Part shown: piece by piece, positions 1 to 7,700 of the stretch
Numbering within the stretch: the first letter of the stretch is position 1
Layout: the number at the start of each line of letters is the position of its first letter
NCBI GenBank assembly: GCA_964556885.1
Contig: CAZKYP010000013.1
Location: 1-29,552 of the forward strand
DNA from: CAZKYP01 sp964556885
GTDB taxonomy: Bacteria > Planctomycetota > Phycisphaerae > Sedimentisphaerales > Anaerobacaceae
Length of the DNA: 29,552 bases
Reading direction: 5' to 3'
Notes under the pieces: generated by a model
Seen by the model: the letters and a program-made list of their open reading frames with translations, nothing else
The model's database searches: none
What the model was told of the DNA's origin: nothing
Position numbers and translations under genes: made by a program

Positions 1-1
1 C

Positions 2-193
2 GGCATCATCCAGGAAATGATCTCCTGCAACCGGGACTTCTATTCCATGCCGCGCATTCTGCGCAGGGTGTGCAGCAGCTTGTGGCGGCGCAACCGGCCG
101 CTGATCAACCTGGTCAGCAATCTCTCATACAGGAACAACCTGCGTCTGGACTGCCGGGCATACGCGGACTTCCAAACTTTACTGGGGCAATAG
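2..193 (+). CDS. C-terminal end of a possible B12-binding/radical SAM protein (partial)
   Basis: An open frame enters from the left edge and stops at TAG 191-193, leaving 63 residues. It is rich in Arg and Leu, with the stretch RRNRPLINLVSNLSYRNNLR near the end. This basic 'LVxNLSYRNNLR' tail resembles the extreme C-terminus (DUF4070-like region) of some B12-binding radical SAM enzymes. The match is from memory and weak, and no Fe-S or SAM motif lies in the visible part. Coding character is supported by the absence of stops and by GC-rich third positions like the genes that follow. It could be the tail of another enzyme altogether. The sequence to the left of the window would decide. Confidence 0.4.
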   Translation, partial: GIIQEMISCNRDFYSMPRILRRVCSSLWRRNRPLINLVSNLSYRNNLRLDCRAYADFQTLLGQ

Positions 194-331
194 GCACAAT
201 TGATTTTCGTGGGATTTGATTAAATTTACGAACAATTGGGTAGCTGATAGAATATGCAAAGAGCAGATTATAATTCCAACCACTCGCTGGGCTTCAATAT
301 CGGGCGAACATAATGGAAAAAGGGAAGATAT

Positions 332-742
332 ATGGGAAGAAAAGTGGGTTTGTGGATTGATCATAGGAAGGCTGTCATCGTGTTTCTCGCCGGCAAAGAG
401 GAAGAAACGAAACTTGTGAAATCGAATGTTGAAAAACAGATACAACGTGCCGCTGGTTCACGTTCGGGTGGTCCATTTGAATCACTGGCGGTTCCATCAG
501 ATGATCACCAACAGCGAGAGTTTACAGGACATCTCAATACTTACTACAATGAGGTAATTTCGTGTATTCGTGATGCAGAATCTATTCTGATATTTGGCCC
601 TGGTGAGGCAAAAGGTGAACTCAAAAAACATCTTGAGCGAGAAGGGCTGGGTGGACGTATAGTTGGTATTGAGACAGTTGACAAGATGACCGATCCTCAG
701 ATTGCGGCAAAAGTTCGACAGTACTTTATAAATCTAAAATAA
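332..742 (+). CDS. eRF1-like (baeRF / host-attachment type) conserved protein
   Basis: This is a 136-residue protein. It starts with a strand, VGLWIDHRKAVIVFL (residues 5-19), typical of the small RNase H-like/eRF1-like proteins annotated as host attachment or translational machinery proteins. The C-terminal half carries the family signature: HLNTYYNEVI (67-76), AESILIFGPGEAKGELKKHL (82-101), then GLGGRIVGIETVDKMTDPQI (105-124). The ATG at 332 is preceded by an AGGGAAG ribosome site. The size fits the short members of the family. Family members have been proposed from sequence to act at the ribosome; the actual role is unknown. The neighbour at 849 is DUF6650, about 100 bases downstream on the same strand. 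I am confident of the family likeness, not of the function. Confidence 0.72.
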   Translation: MGRKVGLWIDHRKAVIVFLAGKEEETKLVKSNVEKQIQRAAGSRSGGPFESLAVPSDDHQQREFTGHLNTYYNEVISCIRDAESILIFGPGEAKGELKKHLEREGLGGRIVGIETVDKMTDPQIAAKVRQYFINLK

Positions 743-856
743 ATCGCCAACAGGATTGACGCAGAAACACCTGACCATGTGTTCCAGCGGACGCGCAAAC
801 ACCTCTCACAGTTAAACACCACATCAGGAAGAATAAAGGATCTCGAATATGAGTAA
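743..856 (+). pseudogene. Possible C-terminal relic of a lost gene ahead of the DUF6650 gene
   Basis: Directly after the stop of the eRF1-like gene the same frame stays open for 37 codons and ends in TAA at 854-856. That stop overlaps the ATG of the next gene (849) in a close start/stop overlap of the kind seen inside operons. The peptide has a protein-like, helical composition (for example DAETPDHVFQRTRKHLSQL) and no start codon of its own. It may be the surviving tail of a deleted gene that once preceded the DUF6650 gene. It could equally be chance, since 37 codons is short. I do not recognise the peptide. Confidence 0.25.
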
Positions 857-1385
857 GAGTGAGAAGACCAAATTAAAGGGTCGGGAACTGGGCACTCGTT
901 TGATAGGCATTTCAACTCCCGCTGGTGGAATCAATTGGAAGCCACCGGTTGAGGAACAAGATAAGGCGCAACAACTATTGGTGTATCTTGCAGGTCAGAA
1001 GGCTCTCCACTATCCATATGACAGAGAGATCGGCACCTTCATCGTACAATCCATCCTCGATACCAGGGAGCGACTTACCCGCGACATCGAGGCTCTCTCT
1101 ATGGACTCTCTTCTGAGAAAAATCCTGCGAGCTATGCAGGCTGCCTGTCGAAAGTTTCTGGATGAGAATCAATCCCCAAGCGCAGGTTATGGGTGGCCGT
1201 ATGAGGCTCAACTCTACTGCACACTGGGTGAGTTGCGGGCCCTATTGGGAATTTACATCGCCCGGATTGCCTGCGCATATGATCTGGATGTAGATGCATG
1301 TTTGGGAGACGTACTACCTCCTGAGCCTGAACCTGAGTCCAACGAAAGCCACAACAGGAACTCGGGAGATTCAGATGGGTCTTAA
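849..1385 (+). CDS. DUF6650-family protein of unknown function
   Basis: This is a 178-residue soluble protein without signal peptide or membrane segment. The N-terminal motif LIGISTPAGGINWKPP (18-33) matches what I recall of DUF6650 (pattern GISTPxxGxxWxPP). It is followed by a helical region with AMQAACRKFLDE (95-106) and LGELRALLGIYIARIACAYDLDV (126-148), also family-like. The last 25 residues are an acidic, low-complexity tail of Pro, Glu, Asn and Ser. The ATG at 849 has an AAAGGA site eight bases upstream. No catalytic residues can be assigned. The function is unknown. The gene sits beside an eRF1-like gene and a broken AbiE-type toxin-antitoxin locus, so an accessory or defence-related setting is possible but is inference only. 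Confidence 0.65.
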   Translation: MSKSEKTKLKGRELGTRLIGISTPAGGINWKPPVEEQDKAQQLLVYLAGQKALHYPYDREIGTFIVQSILDTRERLTRDIEALSMDSLLRKILRAMQAACRKFLDENQSPSAGYGWPYEAQLYCTLGELRALLGIYIARIACAYDLDVDACLGDVLPPEPEPESNESHNRNSGDSDGS

Positions 1386-1621
1386 TATATCGCTACAACG
1401 GACCCTTCAACTCGCGCTTCGATAATATCCAGGTCTTCAGAAAATCGAGACATGGAATACAGGAAGCGCAATGCCGTTCCACCTTGAAACACACACGTAT
1501 TGAAGACTGCACGATCCTAAAAAGTTTGTAGCAAGCGGGCCTGCAAGTACTCTCTCATGACGCACCGACTTAAAAGCTGATTGGCAATACCATCAACAAT
1601 CTGTCTTAGAAGTGCCTTCAT
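1382..1621 (-). pseudogene. Broken AbiEii/AbiGii-type nucleotidyltransferase toxin
   Basis: Read on the minus strand, an ATG at 1621 follows an excellent AGGAGAGG ribosome site. It opens a frame that begins MKALLRQIVDGIANQLLS and carries MREYLQARLLQTF. Codon 35 is TAG (1517-1519), where a Gln codon would be expected. After it the same frame continues with VFQGGTALRFLYSMSRFSED. That is the nucleotidyltransferase signature of AbiEii-type toxins (GG-T-ALR followed by F-S-E-D-L-D). The frame then ends at TAA 1382-1384, far short of the usual 250-300 residues, just past the catalytic DLD. The gene is therefore broken twice, by a nonsense codon and by loss of its C-terminal two thirds. Its tail overlaps the end of the convergent DUF6650 gene by three bases. 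Type IV AbiE toxins act with an AbiEi antitoxin; a possible remnant of one lies just upstream. Confidence 0.75.
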
Positions 1622-1722
1622 AAATCCTCTCCTGTTTCCTGCTCGACCAATTTGGCGATGAGTTTTATAGCCCGGCGTAGTTTCGTGCTTTTGCTCATGT
1701 GATAGTGGCGGCTCCGAGTTGC
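1618..1722 (-). pseudogene. Remnant of the gene upstream of the AbiEii toxin (probable antitoxin tail)
   Basis: A minus-strand frame ends in TGA at 1618-1620 and overlaps the toxin ATG in the ATGA manner typical of coupled toxin-antitoxin genes. The readable tail includes HYHMSKSTKLRRAIKLIAKL followed by VEQETGEDL, a charged helix. An ATG at 1698 lies inside it but has no ribosome site. The same frame stays open up to the stop codon of the glucan synthase gene, so the true left border of the remnant cannot be seen. Calling it the antitoxin rests on its position and overlap, not on a recognised motif. It is probably only the last 30-odd residues of a formerly larger protein. Confidence 0.4.
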
Positions 1723-1788
1723 CAGGTTGCCTGCACCGGTCAAACAAGGTCCCGGGAATATTGATGTTCCCGTAAGCTCAAATGATTG

Positions 1789-4700
1789 CTACGTTTTGGC
1801 CGTGAGCGAATCTCCAATCTCCACAACGGCCTGATGCTTCCTGCCGTCGTCGGCCATGTGAATGCTCTTGTCGTGCTGCTCGACCCCGTCGAGGACCACG
1901 CGATGGACCTGTGTCGCCCGGTCGTTCGTCTTGACGACGCGGATGTGGTATATCGTATTGCGGTAGCGGTAGTGCAGGGTGTACTCGTTCCATTCCGGGG
2001 GCAGGAGTGGCGAGAAGGATAATGTATCGACCTCAAGCCTCAATCCCAGCAGATCCTCCACGAGAAACCGGTACATCCATCCGGCCGATCCGGTATACCA
2101 GGTCCAGCCTCCCTGGCCTTCAAACCCCTTGGCACTATAGATGTCGGCTGCCACGACGTACGGTTCGACCTTGTACTTGAGTGCCCGTTCGGCCGAATCA
2201 GCATGACGAATTGGATTCAGTAGCGAGAACAGCCGCCAACTCTCCTGGCTGTTGCGAAGGCGGGCCGCAGCCATGGCCGCCCATATCGCTGCATGCGTGT
2301 ACTGTCCGCCGTTCTCGCGCACTCCGGGGAGGTATCCGCGGATATAGCCGGGATCCATTACCGTGCCGTCGAATGGCGGATCAAAGAGGCGGATGATGCC
2401 AACCTCCGAATCGACCAGCCGGCCCAGTGCGGCCTTCAAGGCTTGTTCCGCCCGCTGTGGGTCACCGGCCCCGCTGAGGACGGCCCATGCTTGCGGCAGC
2501 AGGTCGATCTGGCACTGGTCGTTTTGGGCAGATCCCAGAGGCTGACCATTGTCGAAAAACGCTCGCAAGTACCAGTGGCCGTCCCAGGCGCTGGCATCGA
2601 TCTTTTCTTTCAACAGAATAGCTTCGGAGCGGCATTTCTCGGCGTAGGCATGGTCGCCCCGCCTCTGGGCCAGCTTGGCGAAAGAGTCCAGCACGTCGTA
2701 GAGGAAGAACCCCAGCCAGACGCTCTCCCCCGACCCATGGTGGCCGACGCGGTTCATCCCGTCGTTCCAGTCTCCGCATCCCATTAGCGGGAGCCCGTGG
2801 GTTCCATATCGCATGCCGCGATCCAGCGCGCGAACACAATGATCCCAGAGGGTGGCGCGGTGGTCGGAGACTCGCGGCAGACCATAGCGGCTTTCCTCTC
2901 CCGGCTCCAGTGGCGCCGCCTCGAGGAATGCGGTCTGTTCGTCCAGGATGCCGGTGTCGCCCGTCACCGCGACGTACCGGCAAACAGCGTAGGGCAGCCA
3001 CAGGTAATCGTCCGAGATGCGCGTGCGTACGCCACGGCCTGACGGCGGATGCCACCAGTGCTGAACATCCCCATTCTGGAACTGGCGGCTTGACGAGAGA
3101 ATCAGGTGCTGCCGTGTGAGCCACGGACACTCGTACAGCAGTGCGAGAGAGTCCTGCAACTGGTCGCGGAAGCCGTAGGCTCCGCCCGATTGGTAGAACC
3201 CACTGCGTCCCCAGAGTCGGCACGCCAAGGTCTGGTACAGCAGCCACTGGTTGACCAGCAAGTTCACTGACGCGTCGGGTGTTTCGACGTGGATCCCGCC
3301 GAGATTGCGTTTCCAGAATTCCCAGACCTCTTCCATCGCGAGTCGGGTTCCGTCGATTCCGCCCCACTGTTCCAGCAGTGATATCGCTTGTTGTTCGCTG
3401 TCGGCGGCTCCGAGCACGAAGACAACCTGCGCCTGCTCTCCGGGTGGGATATCCATGTAAGCCTGGATCGCCGCGCAAGGGTCGCCGCCGCCAATCCGGT
3501 TGGAGAGATTCGCCCTGGACATGGCTGCGGGTGACTCCGGCGAGCCGTTGCGCCCCAGGAACTCGGTTCGACGGCTCGTGATCGTTCGTTGGGGATGGCT
3601 GCAATGCAGAAAGGCAACGGCGCCACTAAAGTCCTGGCCGTAGGCGTTCGACGCGAAAATGGCCCCGGTCTGTGGATCGAGCCTGGTCACTACATGCATT
3701 GCGTTGCGCTGGCGGCTCTCACCCAGGACCCATTCGACATAGCCGGTCAGGCTCAGCCGCCGATTGCGGCTGGTCAGATTCCGCACGGTGACGGCGATGA
3801 ACTTGAGAGGGGCCTCCGTCGCCACGTAGACAAAGGTTTCGGCAAAGATGCCTTCCTCGTTATGCTCGAAGGCGGTATACCCCAATCCATGCCGCGACAC
3901 ATACCCGGTGCGGCCACGGGCCGGCCCAGGCATCGGCGACCAGAAGATGCCGCTGTCCTCGTCACGGAGGTAGAAGCACTCACCGCTGACATCGCTGACC
4001 GCATCGTTGTACCAGGGCGTCAGCCGGAACTCGTGGGCGTTCTGGTACCACGTATAGGCCGCCCCGGACTCGCTGATAACTGAACCAAACTGAGCGTTGG
4101 CCAACACATTGACCCATGGCGCCGGGGTCACCGAGCCGGGCTTCAGGACAATGACGTACTCGCGGCCATCGGGTGTGAACCCGCCCAAGCCGTTGAAAAA
4201 CATGAGGTCCCGCCGTGGCGCAATGGCAGCATCGTGCGAGGGCTCCTCGGGCCTTCGCGTGGGTTTGAGCGGAGATACTTCCGGCTCGGGGAGCACCTGT
4301 CGATCTAATTGGTCGGCCAGGGCACCGGCCCGATCACTCAAGACGATGCGGCTGACGGCCTGAAGCAGGAGTGAGTCCTCTTCCGGCACCTGTGCGACAT
4401 TCCGTACGAAGATACCTGCTCGCTGATCGAGGGCCTTGGCCTCTGGTCCGGCGTTAATCAGGCCGATGATTCCGTCCAGAAGGTTGTGGCGATAGCCGGC
4501 ATATGCCTCCGACAGAATAACGAGGTCGACCTGCAAGCCTTTGTGTCGCCAGTAGGCGTGCGCCTGAATCATCCGGCGCACCAGATCCAGCCCCTCCGGG
4601 TCCGACACCCGAAGCAGGACTATCGGCAGGTCGCCGGAGATCCCATAGGCCCAGAGGGCGGATTGGCCCTTCCGATTGCGTGCGATCAGGCCGGCGCGGG

Positions 4701-7700
4701 CACGCAGCCACGGATTGGCATAAACCAGGAAACTGGCCATTCGTGCGAACAACTGGGCGTTGGCCTCCGTTGCCTGCAGTTCATGGAGCAGGATCTGGCT
4801 GTGCATCCGCGCCAGCTCGAAGACCCGGGCAGCAAGGTGTGGGTCGTAGTATCGGTCCAGCAGGGCAAGTGCCGCGGCACGATCCGGCGCCACGCCCCAG
4901 ACGGCATCGACGGTGATGGACTGCCCCGGCTCTATGCGAAACTTGCGCCGGATGGCCATCACCGGATCGAGAGTGGAACCACAAGTGTCCGGGAACTCGC
5001 CGGCCATGGCGGCTGGATTGGCTGTTGTACGGCCGCGGCCCAGGAAGCGGGAGCGGTCAGTCTCGAAAGCCACAGCCTCGGCGACAGGCAGGTGGTGGAC
5101 GGTTAGCCCGTGAAAGAACAGGGGCCAGGTTTCCTGCGGTGAACGCGTTCGTCGCGTGCAGACAACAGCCGCCTTGCCGGGCACAGGCTCCACATCGAGA
5201 AACAGCCCGTTGAATGCCGGCTGCTCCGAGGCATTCATTCCGTTGAGCAGGGCGACCTCCGCGTAGGACGTGATCTCGATATTGCGTTTTCCATTCGACC
5301 GGTTCGAGATGACCAGACGCCGCAATTCAACATCGTCTTCGGAAGATACCGCCACTCGCGTGTGCAGATGAACGTGCTTGCGCGTGGCGATAAACTCGGC
5401 GACGCCTTGGGAGAATACCGCTTCATACTGGTCGAACTTACAGCGGGTCGGTTGCGGCGTCACCGACCAGAATTCGCCGGAGTCGAGATCACGCACATAG
5501 AGGAAGATACCCCAATGGTCGCGCGTGGCGTCCTCTTGCCACCGCGTCAGGGCCAGGTCCTGCCAGCGACTTGCCCCGCTTCCGGCCGCTGTGACCATGA
5601 CGTGGTAGCGACCGTTGGAAAGCAGATGAATCTCGGGAACCGGAGAGTCTGCCGTGACAAGCGACCGGAGTGAGGTATCGACGGCCTCCGCCTGCCGTCG
5701 GAAAGGCGGCTCGGCGCGAGTCATGTCCAGCCGGGTGCGAACCTCGGCCAGAGGAACTCGCTCTTGCAGCAGCAGCAGCGAGGCGCGAACGCGGGGATCG
5801 TTCAGGAACCGCCGGTGCATGGGCCGCCCCAGTAGCGTCTGCGCCAGGGCTATCAAACCCATACCGGTATGATGTGCCATGTGACTGCGGACCAGGGCGA
5901 ACTCCTGGCCGGAGGGAATTCGGCTGCGCGTGTAGTCGGAGGCTTCGAAGAAACCGTATCGTCCGATGAAGCCGCGGGAGGCCATCGCCTGCAGGTTTGC
6001 ACAGGCGGCGTTCGGGTCGACCATAAGGGCCAGCAACGTGGCGTAGGGTGCCACGACCAGGTCATCCCGCAGGCCGTGCTTGATCCCCAGTCCCGGAATG
6101 CCGAAGGCTTGGTACTGGTAGGCCTTCTGCGAGTCGAGTTGGTTGTAGCAGGATTCGGAGATGCCCCACGGCGTACCTCGTCGCAGCCCATAGCGCACTT
6201 GCCGCCCGACTGCCTCGCGGCAGGACTGATCGAGCAGGGTTGCGTCGTAATTGGGCATGAGCAGCAGCGGCATCAGATACTCGAACATGGAACCGCTCCA
6301 GGAGATGAGCACGGCGGCACGCCCGCCCGGCGCGAGTTGCCGCCCCAGGTGGAACCAGTGTTCGAGCGGCAACCGGCCGCGGGCAATACCCAGAAAGCTG
6401 CACAGCCTGGCCTCCGACGCAAGCAGGTCGTAGTACCCGGGATCTCTCTGGTGCATATCAATATTGTAACCGATTGATAGGAGCTTTCGCTCAGGATCGT
6501 AGAGAAAGTCCATGTCCATTTCCGACAGTTCACCGCATCGCTCCGCCAAGTCTCCCAGAGTCGCAATTCGCTGGGCGGCTCGTTTCGAAACCAACTTAAG
6601 GATGTCGTCCCCAGGGGCCAGTGTCGCCGGGGCGGAGCACATCATAGATGCCAGATCGTGCAGAGACGGCATTGCGTCCCGGAAAGGCAACCCTTGCCCG
6701 CCTGCTGGCGAACAGGTCAGCCAAGGCGCAAGCCACTCCAAGTCGGTCCGCAGGTCGTCACTCTGGCGGCGTACGACGCCCAGCCAATAGGCGATTTCGC
6801 CTTCCGGTTTCACCACAGGTTCCATTTGCATCGCCACCGAGGCCAGCGAAGACAGAGCCTTGTATGCCCCGGACAGGGTGGTTCCAGCCGATAGCAGGAA
6901 CTCCATCTGCTGGATCATGGTTGTCCGCACACGTACGGATGTGGCTTTGTCAGCATTCTCCGGGCGTTCCAGTTCCTCCAGCAGGATACCGACGGCATCC
7001 TCCAGTCCCTGCCGCCATTCCGGCGGCAGGATCGGTAGATCGGCCACCTCTGCCAGTCCAGCTTGAAGCGTAACCAGTGCGCCAGACAGGTTTCCGCTGT
7101 CGGCCGTCGAAATATAACGTGGAGGCATTGGCTCCAACGTGTGGGTGTCATACCAGTTCAGGAAGTGCCCACGATGTCGGTGCAGTTCCTCCATCGTCTT
7201 GAAGGCGCGGCTGGTCCGATCGATGAGTGCTCCGACCGAGACATAGCCGAAATCGCAGGCGGCCAGATTGCTCAAGAGAGCCATCCCCATGTTCGTGGGA
7301 GATGTGCGGGCCGCCTCGCCGATGGGCGGGTCCTGCTGAAAGTTGTCGGGAGGTAGCCAGTGATGCTCCGGCCCCACGAATCGCGCGAAATATTCCCATG
7401 TTCGCCGGGCAGTCTTCCGCAGAAAAAGCCGCTGGCGATCATCGATGTCTGTACGGCGACGGCACGACGGACGACCGAGGAACCACATGATCGCCGGCGA
7501 GAGGAACCATGCGATCAAAAGGGGCCCCGTAGCGATAGTCACCTCCGGCACGGCCTGCATACTTCCTGCTAACGTCCGGGCGGCCAGCAGGAATGCGATA
7601 ATCGCCGCCGCGACCGGTGCGGGCCACATTGCCATAAACGTGCTTGCCAATGTGGTTCGCGCCTGACTACCAACATCGGACGCCGTTTGCCACTCCAGCA

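Noticed and set aside
2462..3604. 380-codon second minus-strand frame inside the glucan synthase gene
   Set aside because: Arg/Pro-rich composition typical of a shifted frame in GC-rich DNA; the main frame matches the GH94 part.
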